This document shows positions 8,109-16,450 of a stretch of DNA of 64,000 bases, piece by piece; position 1 is the stretch's first letter, and every line of letters begins with the position of its first letter. Position numbers and translations under genes: made by a program. Below the pieces are notes generated by a model that saw only the letters and a list, made by a program, of their open reading frames with translations, had not been told where the DNA came from and made no database searches. Source of the DNA: Massilia sp. WG5 (lineage in GTDB: Bacteria; Pseudomonadota; Gammaproteobacteria; Burkholderiales; Burkholderiaceae_D); the NCBI RefSeq assembly GCF_001412595.2, contig NZ_CP012640.2:3906001-3970000 (forward strand), read 5' to 3'.

Positions 8109-9587
8109 TTATTCGTGAGCCTGGGTTGGGGGCGCCGCCGGACTCCTGGCGAGACTGAAGCACACCACCGCCCCGCCCAGCAGCAGCCCCGCGAACAGCG
8201 GCAGCACCTGGCGGTAGGCGCTCACGTAGTCGTAGGCCTGGCCGATATCGATCGCCGGGCCGCCATGAAAGAACAGCAGGCCCGCGAGCGCCACGCCAAG
8301 CGCGCCCGCCAGCTGCTGGACGGCGCTCAGCAGGCCGGACGCGGCGCCGGCTTCGGCCAGGGGAACGTCGGCGAGGGTCGCGTTCGACAGCGGCGGCCCG
8401 ACCAGGCCGAGGCCGATGCCCATGCCGAGCTGGCCCAGCGCCAGGGCCCACAGCGGCATCGCCGGCAGGCCGATCGCCCAGCCGACCAGCAGCAGGCTGG
8501 CCAGCTGCGCGCCGGCGCCGGCCAGCAAGGTGTGGGTGCCGAGCCGGCGATGCAGGCGCGGCCCGAGCAGGCTGATGCCGAGCATGGCGCCGAGCGCGAT
8601 CGGCGCGCAGGCATAGGCCATCTGCGAAGCCGACAGACCCTGACCGCCTTGCAGCACGAAGGTCATCACCAGCAGGTAGCCCGGAATGACCGGTTGCAGG
8701 CACAGGCCGCACAGCAGGCCGAGCGCCACCCGCCGCCGCTTGAGCAGGGCGGGCGGCACCAGCGCATGCCCGCCGCGCGCATCGCGCCAGCCCAGGTAGC
8801 GCCAAGTGAGCCAGGCCAGCGGCAGGGCGGCGGCCAGGATCGCGCTGGTCCACAGCGGCCAGCCGCGCGCCGGGCCTTCGATCAGCGGCAGCAGGATGGA
8901 GAACAGCAGCAGCACCGACAGCAGCGCGCCCTTGATGTCGAGCGAGACCGCCTCGACCCCGCGGCCCTTCGGCAGCAGCAGCATGCCGGCCGCCAGGCTG
9001 GCGGCGCCGACCGGCAGGTTGATCAGGAAGGCCAGGCGCCAGCCCAGGCCGAACCAGTTGGCGTCGATCAGCAGCCCGCCGACGATGGGCCCGAGCGCGG
9101 CCGACACGCCGCCCAGGAAGCCGAACACCGCATACACCCGGTAACGCAGTTCGGGCGGGTACATCACCTGCACCAGGGCCATCACCTGCGGCACCATCAG
9201 CGCCGCGCTGGCGCCTTGCAGCAGGCGTCCCGCTTCGAGCATGCCCACGCTCGGCGCCAGGCCGCACATCAGCGAGGTCAGGGTGAACAGGGCGACGCCG
9301 ATCAGGAACATGCGCCGGTAGCCATGGCTGTCGCCCAGGCGCCCGCCGAGGATCAGCAGCACGGCGAAGGCAACCGCGTAGCCGGCGATGATCCATTCCA
9401 GCGAGGAGGTAGTGGCCTGCAGGCTGTGGCCGATCGAGGGCACGGCGACGTTGACGATGGTGGTGTCCAGCAGGTCCATGACGAACGCGCAGGCGACGGC
9501 GATCAGGGCGGCGGTGCGGCGGCGCGGGCTGAAGCCGGCGGCGGCCTCGAAGGCGGACTCATGGGTGGCGGAAGGGGAAACGTTCAT
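8109..9587 (-). CDS. MFS drug/solute transporter, DHA2 (14-TM) type
   Basis: 492 residues, long hydrophobic helices throughout, consistent with 14 transmembrane segments. The first helix holds the DHA2 marker LLDTTIVNVAVPSI, and the loop 2-3 motif is GGRLGDSHGYRRMFL. The family exports drugs or dyes by proton antiport, and some members carry metabolites. The start at 9587 is 20 bases from the GH3 stop and the stop is 19 bases before the nucleoside hydrolase, which supports an operon. It may remove a toxic phenolic aglycone released by the GH3 enzyme; that role is inferred from context only. Confidence 0.83.
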   Translation of the reverse strand: MNVSPSATHESAFEAAAGFSPRRRTAALIAVACAFVMDLLDTTIVNVAVPSIGHSLQATTSSLEWIIAGYAVAFAVLLILGGRLGDSHGYRRMFLIGVALFTLTSLMCGLAPSVGMLEAGRLLQGASAALMVPQVMALVQVMYPPELRYRVYAVFGFLGGVSAALGPIVGGLLIDANWFGLGWRLAFLINLPVGAASLAAGMLLLPKGRGVEAVSLDIKGALLSVLLLFSILLPLIEGPARGWPLWTSAILAAALPLAWLTWRYLGWRDARGGHALVPPALLKRRRVALGLLCGLCLQPVIPGYLLVMTFVLQGGQGLSASQMAYACAPIALGAMLGISLLGPRLHRRLGTHTLLAGAGAQLASLLLVGWAIGLPAMPLWALALGQLGMGIGLGLVGPPLSNATLADVPLAEAGAASGLLSAVQQLAGALGVALAGLLFFHGGPAIDIGQAYDYVSAYRQVLPLFAGLLLGGAVVCFSLARSPAAPPTQAHE

Positions 9588-9607
9588 CGATGGCGCAAAG
9601 GTCTGGT

Positions 9608-11611
9608 TTAGTAAGAGAGGCCGAAGCCGAACGGGAACAGCGGGTTCTCGCTGTCGTGCGGCAGGTCGGGACGCTGGCGCGCCGCCGCCGCCATCGAGGA
9701 CGGCAGTTCCACCGGCAGGCGGCCTTCCGGCCTGGCCTTGCCGGTCAGGACGTCGAACAGCGCCTCGTCGCTCACGCCGAAGTTGGCCAGCACCGCGCCG
9801 GCCTTGTCGACCACGTTGGTGAGGATGGCCGCTCGCTCGAGGTTGACAGTGACGATGGTCGGCACGTGGCTGCTTGCGCGCTTGATCGCTTCGTAGTCGG
9901 GATTGCCGTCGACGAAGGCCAGCGAACCTTCGTGCGCGAGCAGGCCGAAGATATGGCGCGGGTGCAGCACTTCGAACGGCGTGGCGGCGCGGACGATGGC
10001 CAGCTCGGCCTGCGCCGGGTCGGCCACGGGCGTGAAGCCGTAGCGCGCCGCGACCGCGGCGTCGACGCCGTGCAGCCAGACCTTGCGTCCCGCATTCGTA
10101 CCCGCAGCTGTCAGCGGCAGCAGCCCGCCCTTGTTCTGCAACAGGACCAGGGAACGGCGCTGCGCCTCGAGACCCTCGGCGCGGAAGGCCGGCTTGCCGA
10201 CCGTCGCAAGGGCCCGGGCCTCGTCCACGTAGGGGTTCTCGAACAGGCCCTGCTGGAATTTCTGCAGCAGGATGCGGGTGGCCGAGGCGTCGATCCGGGC
10301 GACCGGAAGTTCACCGGCGCGCACCGCCTCGACCAGGTAGGACGCCTCCTCGGTGCCGCCGAACTGGTCCAGGCCGGCGTTCACGCCCTTGACGAAGCGT
10401 GCGCGCTTGCCCAGCTGTTCCACGCCCCACGGCGTGCCGAATTGCGGGAAGAAGGCCAGCGGCGTGACGCCTTCGGGCGCACCATGCAGGCACGGTCCGG
10501 CGCAGTCGTTGGTGATGGCCCAGTCGCTCAGGACCACCCCGTCAAAACCTTTTTTCCCGCGCAGCAGCTCGGTCAGCAGGGCATGGCTGTAGCCGCCGCC
10601 GACCGGGTCGAGCACCACGCCATCCAGTTCGACCCGGCCGTCCGGCTCGGAATAGGTCGGCATCACGCTCGCCACCTTCGCCGCGAACGCGCCGTCGAAG
10701 GGCAGCAGGTGGTAGGCGAAGTGGTCGGCGGAATTCGGGCCCGGGAAGCTCATGAACCTGCCCCAGGGGTTGTGGCTGTCCCAGCCGTCCTTGGCGGCGC
10801 CGTAGCCGGCCCAGTGCTTGACCACCGCGACCACGCTGCCGGGATGGAGACCGCGGTCGCCGTCCTGCAGGCCTTCGACCCAGGCCTGTACCTGCCGGCG
10901 CGCGCTGGCCGCATCCTCGCCGAAGGTCGAGAACACGCGCGGCCAGCGCGGCTCGGTCGCCAGGTCGGCCTGCGGCGACAGCGACTGCGTGAAGCCGGTC
11001 GCCAGGTATTCCTGCCGCACGATGTCGGCGAAGCGGCGCGTCAGAGCCGGGTCGCCGATCGCGGCAAGGCCCAGCGGTTCCGGCCACTGCGAGAAGCCGC
11101 CGCCGGCGACGGTTTGCCCGACCGTGTACTGGAAGTGATTGCGCGGATCGGTGCTGAGCGACACCGGGATCGCGAAGCGCGACTGTTCGGCCAGTTCCTG
11201 CAGCCGGTTGTGGACCGCCGCGAGCTGGCCGGCGTCGCCCTGCTGGCGGCTGACGAAGGTGCTGACATGCCGCTCCAGCAGCAGCGGGCGCATCGCGGCC
11301 AGGTCGGGCTGGCTGCCGTCCGCGCGCATGGCCAGGTTCCCGTGCATCATGAGGCCGGCCTTTTCCTCCAGGCGCATCGCGGCGACCAGGCTGGCGGCCC
11401 GCACCCGGGCCGGCAGGCGCCAGTCTTCGTAGGCGTCGAGCTTGCCGTTGCGGTTCAGGTCGCGGAAGCGCAGGCCGTCCACCTCGATCAGCGGCACCGT
11501 GCGGGTAGACAGTTGCGGCTGGGCCGGCGCCGGCGCGCGCATGGCGCAGCCCGCGAGCAGGGCGCACGCGGCGGCGCCGGCCGCGAGCGGCCGGAAAAGC
11601 GGGTAGTGCAT
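9608..11611 (-). CDS. GH3 beta-glucosidase lipoprotein
   Basis: 667 residues. The signal peptide ends in the lipobox LLAGC (Cys near residue 21), so the mature protein is probably lipid-anchored in the periplasm or outer membrane. The GH3 N-terminal barrel is evident from KHWAGYG and the nucleophile motif GVVLSDW, in which the Asp is catalytic. A C-terminal alpha/beta domain follows (VLLQNKGGLLPL). The N-terminal stretch DLNRNGKLDAYEDWR resembles an EF-hand/dockerin-like calcium loop, as seen in some GH3 glucosidases. Removal of terminal beta-glucose from plant O-glycosides is expected. It follows the LysR gene by 16 bases and precedes the DHA2 transporter. Confidence 0.87.
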   Translation of the reverse strand: MHYPLFRPLAAGAAACALLAGCAMRAPAPAQPQLSTRTVPLIEVDGLRFRDLNRNGKLDAYEDWRLPARVRAASLVAAMRLEEKAGLMMHGNLAMRADGSQPDLAAMRPLLLERHVSTFVSRQQGDAGQLAAVHNRLQELAEQSRFAIPVSLSTDPRNHFQYTVGQTVAGGGFSQWPEPLGLAAIGDPALTRRFADIVRQEYLATGFTQSLSPQADLATEPRWPRVFSTFGEDAASARRQVQAWVEGLQDGDRGLHPGSVVAVVKHWAGYGAAKDGWDSHNPWGRFMSFPGPNSADHFAYHLLPFDGAFAAKVASVMPTYSEPDGRVELDGVVLDPVGGGYSHALLTELLRGKKGFDGVVLSDWAITNDCAGPCLHGAPEGVTPLAFFPQFGTPWGVEQLGKRARFVKGVNAGLDQFGGTEEASYLVEAVRAGELPVARIDASATRILLQKFQQGLFENPYVDEARALATVGKPAFRAEGLEAQRRSLVLLQNKGGLLPLTAAGTNAGRKVWLHGVDAAVAARYGFTPVADPAQAELAIVRAATPFEVLHPRHIFGLLAHEGSLAFVDGNPDYEAIKRASSHVPTIVTVNLERAAILTNVVDKAGAVLANFGVSDEALFDVLTGKARPEGRLPVELPSSMAAAARQRPDLPHDSENPLFPFGFGLSY

Positions 11612-11627
11612 GGTTTCTCCCGAAGGG

Positions 11628-12536
11628 CTAGATGCGCGACGCGACCTCGATCAGCCGCTGGCGCAACCAGAGGGTGGCGGCGTCGTTGCTCTTGTATTTG
11701 TGCCACTGCAGCGACTGCACCAGCCGCGGGATCTTCAGCGGCGGCTCCCACAGCCGCACCGGCAGGTAGGCCTGGGCGCTTTCGGCGATCCGGCGGTGCA
11801 CGGTGGCGATGCGGTCGGTGCCGATCACCATCGCGGGCAGGGCGGCCATCGAGGGCGCCGTCACTTCCACGCGCCGGCTCACCTCGAAACTGTCCATGAA
11901 CCAGCCGTCGAAGGTGGTTCCCTGGCGCTCGCCGGAGAAATTCGCGGTCACGTGGCCGCAGCTCAGGTAATCGTTCAGGGTCAGGCGCTCCTGCACGCGG
12001 GTATTGCCGGCCCAGGTGACGCACACGTACTCTTCCTCGAACAGGGCGACCGAAGGATGGCTCTTCGACAGGAATTGCGAGGGAATGATGAGGAAGTCGG
12101 CCTTGCCCTGTTCCAGCACTTCGTCCGGCCGGTCGCTCTGGCCGCGGATGTGGATGCGGATGCCCGGCGCTTCCTTGAACAGCGACTCCAGCAGCTGCGG
12201 AATCAGCACGGTCATGGTGAAGTCCGATGCCAGCAGGGTGAAGTCGCGGCTCTCGCTGCCGGGATCGAATTCCGGCTGGGCGGCGATGGTCGAGTCGATC
12301 CGCATCAGCACTTCGCGCACCGGTTCGATCAGCGCTTCGGCGCGCGGGGTGAGCAGCAGCTGGCGGCCGGAACTGACCAGCAGCTCGTCTTCGAAGTAAT
12401 CGCGCAGGCGCGACAGCGCATTGCTGGTGGCGGGCTGGCTCAGGTGGATCTTTTCGGCGGCGCGGCTGATGCTGCGTTCGGTGAGCAGGGCATTCAGGAC
12501 GACCAGCAGGTTCAGGTCCAGTTTATTGAATCGCAT
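11628..12536 (-). CDS. LysR-family transcriptional regulator (NodD/NahR-like)
   Basis: 302 residues. The winged HTH is at residues 1-60 (RFNKLDLNLLVVLNALL, then RSISRAAEKIHLSQPATSNALSR). The effector domain after residue 90 begins DFTLLASDF, typical of the NodD/NahR/SyrM-like branch that often senses flavonoids or aromatics. I chose the ATG at 12536; the frame is open far upstream, but that part overlaps LacI. The gene lies 14 bases downstream of the LacI gene and reads in the same direction as the GH3 gene it precedes. This is unusual, because LysR genes are usually divergent from their targets. Confidence 0.88.
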   Translation of the reverse strand: MRFNKLDLNLLVVLNALLTERSISRAAEKIHLSQPATSNALSRLRDYFEDELLVSSGRQLLLTPRAEALIEPVREVLMRIDSTIAAQPEFDPGSESRDFTLLASDFTMTVLIPQLLESLFKEAPGIRIHIRGQSDRPDEVLEQGKADFLIIPSQFLSKSHPSVALFEEEYVCVTWAGNTRVQERLTLNDYLSCGHVTANFSGERQGTTFDGWFMDSFEVSRRVEVTAPSMAALPAMVIGTDRIATVHRRIAESAQAYLPVRLWEPPLKIPRLVQSLQWHKYKSNDAATLWLRQRLIEVASRI

Positions 12537-12550
12537 CGCTTCCTTTCGTA

Positions 12551-13579
12551 TCAGGCCGACTCGCGCACCACCAGCGCATGCTGGAGCGTACGCGATTCCG
12601 GGTGGCCGCCGGCCAGGCGTTCCAGCAGCATCTTGGCGGCAGCGGCGCCCAGCTCGAACATCGGCTGCGCGATCGTGGTCAGGGCCGGCTCGAACATCTG
12701 GGACAGGGGAATGTTGTCGAAGCCGACCACCGCGATATCTTCCGGCACCCGGCGCCCGGCGCGGCGAAAGGCCTTGATCGCGCCGATCGCCAGCGTGTCC
12801 GAGACCGCAAACACGGCGCTGGGCGGCGCTTCCAGGGCCAGCAGGGCGCCGGCCGCCTCCATCCCGAAACTGTAGTCGGTGCCGCGCGCGATGCGCACCA
12901 GCTGCGGATCGAGCTGGAGGCCGGCGCGCTTGAGGGCGGCTTCGTAGCCGGCATGGCGCTGGCGCGCCCACAGGTAAGTCTCGTCCGCGCCCAGCAGGGC
13001 GATGCGGCGATGGCCGCGGTTGATCAGGTATTGCACGGCGTCGAGCGCGGCCTGGCCGTGGTCGATGCTGGCATGCGGGAGACCGCTGTCTTCGATGAAT
13101 TCCGAGCAGGCCACCCAGGGCAGGTTCGGCAGCTCCTCGATGAGCGGCTGCAGGTCCTGGAAGTTGGCCAGGCTGATGACGCCGTCGACCAGGCGGTTGT
13201 ACACGGTGTCCAGCGAAGCCTGCTCCGCTCCGCGCGCATCCGGGGCGCCGCCCAGCACGATGCTGTAGCCATGCCGGCGCACCACCGATTCGATCCCTTT
13301 CACCGTCTCCGAGTAAAACGGATTGGCGAAATCCGGCACCAGCACCAGCAGCAGCCGGCTTTCGCCGCGCATCAGGCTGCGCGCGAAGGGATTGGTGCGG
13401 TAGCCGAGCGCCGCCACCGCCGCCTCGACCCGTCCGCGCGTATCGGCGCTGACCGGCTTGCTCGCATTGATCACGCGCGACACCGTGGCGATCGATACGC
13501 CGGCCTGCTCGGCGACCGCGCTGATGGAAATCGCTCTGCCGGGAAGGGCGGGCGAGGGCAGGGAAGATTTCTCGGACAT
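12551..13579 (-). CDS. LacI-family transcriptional regulator
   Basis: 342 residues, standard LacI length. The HTH is at residues 15-37 (ISISAVAEQAGVSIATVSRV) followed by the hinge NASKPVSADTRGRVEAA and LGYRTNPFARSLM. A periplasmic-binding-protein-like sugar domain follows. It is the first gene of the minus-strand run to 7097 and is divergent from the MFS/CGD operon at 13814. A GGAAAACGTTTTCC palindrome lies 30 bases upstream of its start, so it is probably autoregulated and may also control the divergent CGD operon in response to a sugar or glycoside. No database match has been made. Confidence 0.9.
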   Translation of the reverse strand: MSEKSSLPSPALPGRAISISAVAEQAGVSIATVSRVINASKPVSADTRGRVEAAVAALGYRTNPFARSLMRGESRLLLVLVPDFANPFYSETVKGIESVVRRHGYSIVLGGAPDARGAEQASLDTVYNRLVDGVISLANFQDLQPLIEELPNLPWVACSEFIEDSGLPHASIDHGQAALDAVQYLINRGHRRIALLGADETYLWARQRHAGYEAALKRAGLQLDPQLVRIARGTDYSFGMEAAGALLALEAPPSAVFAVSDTLAIGAIKAFRRAGRRVPEDIAVVGFDNIPLSQMFEPALTTIAQPMFELGAAAAKMLLERLAGGHPESRTLQHALVVRESA

Positions 13580-13608
13580 GGGTGGTTTTCGTAAGGATGG
13601 ATCTTTTG

Positions 13609-13622
13609 GGAAAACGTTTTCC
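13609..13622. promoter_or_regulatory. LacI-type operator (perfect 14-bp palindrome)
   Basis: GGAAAACGTTTTCC is a perfect palindrome with the central CG typical of LacI-family operators. It lies in the 234-base divergent region between the LacI gene (start 13579) and the MFS gene (start 13814), which places it to act on both promoters. The region otherwise contains AT-rich promoter-like sequence and no gene. Confidence 0.65.
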
Positions 13623-13813
13623 TACTATAGCGAAAAACCCGCTGCCATAGCGGCAAGTCATCTATTCAAGTTTTGGATACTTGCTATTCATAAAAAGAAA
13701 GGATGGGCGGCGGGGAAAAGGCCGGGAAAACCCCTATCATGAGCCGGTCAGATTTTTTCCCAAATGAAAACGAAGCGGCGCCCACGCCGCACGGAAGAAT
13801 CAAGGAGACACAT

Positions 13814-15013
13814 ATGCATTACACCGCACGCCAGGCCGACTGGCGCCAGGGCTGGATCCTGGTCATGGCCGGTTTCCTGCCGGTGATGGCGATCATCGCG
13901 CTGTCGCCGACGCTGCCGACCCTGCTGGCCCACTTCCACGATGTCGGCAATCCGCAGCTGATGGTGCCGCTCCTGATCACGGCGCCCAGCGCCTGCATCG
14001 CCCTGTTCGCGCCGGCCGCCGGCGTCGTCGTCGACCGTTTCGGCCGGCGCAAGCTGATGCTGTGGGCGATGGCCGTGTACGGGATCGGCGGCTTCATCCC
14101 CTTCTTCATCGATAACTTCTGGGCAGTGGTCGCCGGGCGGGTCGTGATCGGCCTGGGCGAGGCGGCCGTGCTCACCATCGTCAACACGCTGCTGGCCGAC
14201 TATTTCGAGGAAAAGGCTTGCCACCGCTGGCTGATGATCCAGGGTGTGACGGGCTCCGTCCTCGGTTCCGTCACCATCGCCTGCTCGGGCTTCCTGGCCG
14301 CCAGGGGCTGGCAATGGCCGTTCGCGGTCTACGGCGTCGCCTTCCCGATCCTGCTGGCCAGTGTCTTCTTCCTGTTCGAGCCGCAGCCGCGCGGCCGTGC
14401 GCAGCAGGAGGCGGCGGCGCCGGCAAGCTCGCCCTTTCCCTACATGGTCGCGCTGGGCGTGTGCGGCGTGACCGTCCTGCTGTCGACGATCTACTATGTC
14501 CAGGTGATCCATTTCTCGGTGCTGCTGAAGGAACTGGGCGTGGCCGATCCGCAATCGATCGGCCTGGCGATGGCGATCCCGAGCCTCGGGGTGCCGATCG
14601 GCGCGGTCCTGTTCAAGCTGACCACCCGCTTCGGCGTGCGCAGCCAGATCGCCCTGGTCTTCGCCGGCTACTGCATCGGCCTGGCCGGGATCGGCCTGGC
14701 GCCCGACTACAAGGTGGCGCTGGCCTTCGCCTTCGTGCAGCAGCTGGCCAACGGCATCATCGTGCCGGCCCTGATCGCCTTCGCCCAGAGCCGGTTCTCG
14801 TTCGAGCACCGCGGCCGCGGCATGGGCTGGTGGGCGAGCGCCTTCTTCGCCGCCCAGTTCCTGTCGCCGGCCGTCGTCAACATGGTCCGCAGCCTGTTCG
14901 GCGGCCTGCAGCCCGCTTTCGTCGTGTTCGGCGTCGTCGCCGGCATCGGCGCCGCCGTCACCGTGCTGGTGCGCAGCCGCGCCGGCGCCCCGGCGGTCTC
15001 CGCACGCATCTGA
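13814..15013 (+). CDS. MFS transporter heading the second C-glycoside operon
   Basis: 399 residues with 12 predicted transmembrane segments, the loop signature GVVVDRFGRRKLML near residue 70 and a central hydrophilic linker (PRGRAQQEAAAPA). I chose the ATG at 13814, which has AAGGAGAC seven bases upstream, over longer in-frame starts. It resembles the MFS protein at 5267 and, like it, adjoins CGD genes. Uptake of the glycoside, or of the 3-keto glycoside formed in the periplasm by the exported dehydrogenase at 17531-19821, is the likely job. Expression probably depends on the divergent LacI regulator. Confidence 0.82.
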   Translation: MHYTARQADWRQGWILVMAGFLPVMAIIALSPTLPTLLAHFHDVGNPQLMVPLLITAPSACIALFAPAAGVVVDRFGRRKLMLWAMAVYGIGGFIPFFIDNFWAVVAGRVVIGLGEAAVLTIVNTLLADYFEEKACHRWLMIQGVTGSVLGSVTIACSGFLAARGWQWPFAVYGVAFPILLASVFFLFEPQPRGRAQQEAAAPASSPFPYMVALGVCGVTVLLSTIYYVQVIHFSVLLKELGVADPQSIGLAMAIPSLGVPIGAVLFKLTTRFGVRSQIALVFAGYCIGLAGIGLAPDYKVALAFAFVQQLANGIIVPALIAFAQSRFSFEHRGRGMGWWASAFFAAQFLSPAVVNMVRSLFGGLQPAFVVFGVVAGIGAAVTVLVRSRAGAPAVSARI

Positions 15014-15049
15014 TTTCCATTGATCGTTCCCACCACAACAAGGTCCAGC

Positions 15050-16039
15050 ATGAACCCAACACACAGCATCAAGCGCGGCGTGTCGCTGTACTCGTACCAG
15101 TACGAGACCTTCCTGCGCAAGATGAGCCTCGACGATTGCATCGCCCACGCGGCCGGCCTCGGCGCGCGCGGCATCGAGGTCGTCAGCGAGCAGTCCTTCA
15201 CGCACTTCCCGGACGTGCCGCAGGCGGAAATCGACGGCTTCTTCGCCTCCCTCGAGAAGCATGGCGCCTACGCGCAATGCCACGACATGTTCCTCGACAC
15301 CAAGCTGTACAAGCACCGCAAGCTGAACTTCGACGAGATGGTCGCGTCGATGCAGCGCGACCTGCGCTTTGCCCACCGCCTGGGCTGCAAGACCATGCGC
15401 ATCATCGTCAACACGCCGCCCGAGGTGGTGGTGGCCTGCGTGCCGCTGGCGGAGGAGCTGGACATCCGCATGGGCATCGAGGTGCATTCGCCCTTCCACT
15501 TCGACCACCCGTGGATCCTGCGCTATACCGAACTGACCCGCGCCACCGGTTCCGACCACGTCGGCTACGTCCCGGACATGGGCATGTACATCAAGGACTA
15601 CCCGCCGGTCTTCCGCGACCGCTTCCTGCGCATGGGCGCGACGCCGAAGATCGTCGAGTTCATCCTCGAAGCGCACAAGGCGCGCGTGCTGCCCGACTAC
15701 GTGCTCATGGACATCCGCAAGATGGGCGCCAACCAGGTCGACCTGGGAATGGCCGAGACCCTGCGCCACAACATCTGGAGCAATCCGCGCCGCATGCTCG
15801 AGTTCATGCCCTGGATCTTCCACATCCACGCCAAGTTCTACGAGATCGACGACACCGGCAAGGAACCGTCGATTCCCTACGACGAGATCATCCCGGTCCT
15901 GATCGAGGGCGGCTACACCGGCCACCTGTCCAGCGAATACGAAGGGCAGCGCCATATCGAGGACGCGTTCGAGGTCGACGGCCGCGAGCAGGTGCGTCGC
16001 CAGCAAGAGATGTTCAAACGCCTGTTGGGCGAAGCATAA
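15050..16039 (+). CDS. C-glycoside deglycosidase alpha subunit-like TIM barrel (copy 2)
   Basis: 329 residues, sugar phosphate isomerase/epimerase fold. Candidate metal ligands are E144 (GIEVHSP), D176 (VPDMGMY), a His of FHIHAKF (258 or 260) and E296 (SSEYEGQ). The E144-x-H146 pair corresponds to the catalytic His position of CGD alpha subunits. It shares GVSLYSY, SSEYEG and the overall layout with copy 1 at 3163, but is about 30 residues longer, with an extra stretch around residues 200-240. It lies 12 bases upstream of its beta-subunit partner. Predicted role: metal-dependent elimination that splits the C-C bond of 3-keto C-glycosides. The Shine-Dalgarno sequence (AAGG) is weak. Confidence 0.74.
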   Translation: MNPTHSIKRGVSLYSYQYETFLRKMSLDDCIAHAAGLGARGIEVVSEQSFTHFPDVPQAEIDGFFASLEKHGAYAQCHDMFLDTKLYKHRKLNFDEMVASMQRDLRFAHRLGCKTMRIIVNTPPEVVVACVPLAEELDIRMGIEVHSPFHFDHPWILRYTELTRATGSDHVGYVPDMGMYIKDYPPVFRDRFLRMGATPKIVEFILEAHKARVLPDYVLMDIRKMGANQVDLGMAETLRHNIWSNPRRMLEFMPWIFHIHAKFYEIDDTGKEPSIPYDEIIPVLIEGGYTGHLSSEYEGQRHIEDAFEVDGREQVRRQQEMFKRLLGEA

Positions 16040-16051
16040 AGGAGCCGCGCC

Positions 16052-16435
16052 ATGTACGACAAACACATCATTTATCCGGACAGCCTGCGCAACCTGGCGG
16101 ACGGCAAGGGCTTTGCCCTCGGCGTGCGCCTGCCTTACTACCGCGGCCAGCCGCTGTCGGTGGTCGAGGACATCGCGGTCAAGGTCGACGGCGTGGCGGT
16201 GCCGCGCGAGCAGGTGCGCTTTTCGGTGCGCGGCAAATCCTGGACCCTGGACCAGCTGGAAGAGAACACCGCCGAGCGCTGGGAATTCGGCGAAGTGGCC
16301 GAGGTGTCGGTGCTGCAGGCGCAGGGCCTGGCGGCGGGCAAACATGAAGTCGCGGTCGGTGTCCAGCTGCGCATCTCCTACCTGCCGTGGAGCCCGGTCA
16401 CGAACTGCACGCGCACCGAGACCATCGGCGCCTGA
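16052..16435 (+). CDS. C-glycoside deglycosidase beta subunit-like protein (copy 2)
   Basis: 127 residues, no signal peptide. It shares with copy 1 (2762) the landmarks RLPYYRGQPLSVVEDI, VDGVAV, WTLDQLEE-x5-RW, GLAAGKHEV and RISYLPW, in the same order. In known CGD complexes this subunit completes the active site of the alpha subunit. The ATG has AAAGGAG upstream. Gene order here is alpha then beta, the reverse of copy 1. Confidence 0.74.
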   Translation: MYDKHIIYPDSLRNLADGKGFALGVRLPYYRGQPLSVVEDIAVKVDGVAVPREQVRFSVRGKSWTLDQLEENTAERWEFGEVAEVSVLQAQGLAAGKHEVAVGVQLRISYLPWSPVTNCTRTETIGA

Positions 16436-16450
16436 GGTGAGCGAGAGGCC

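Noticed and set aside
11628..13661. LysR gene read as a 677-residue protein
   Set aside because: The extra N-terminal part is out of frame with the LacI gene on the same strand and has no domain; the LysR HTH begins at 12536.
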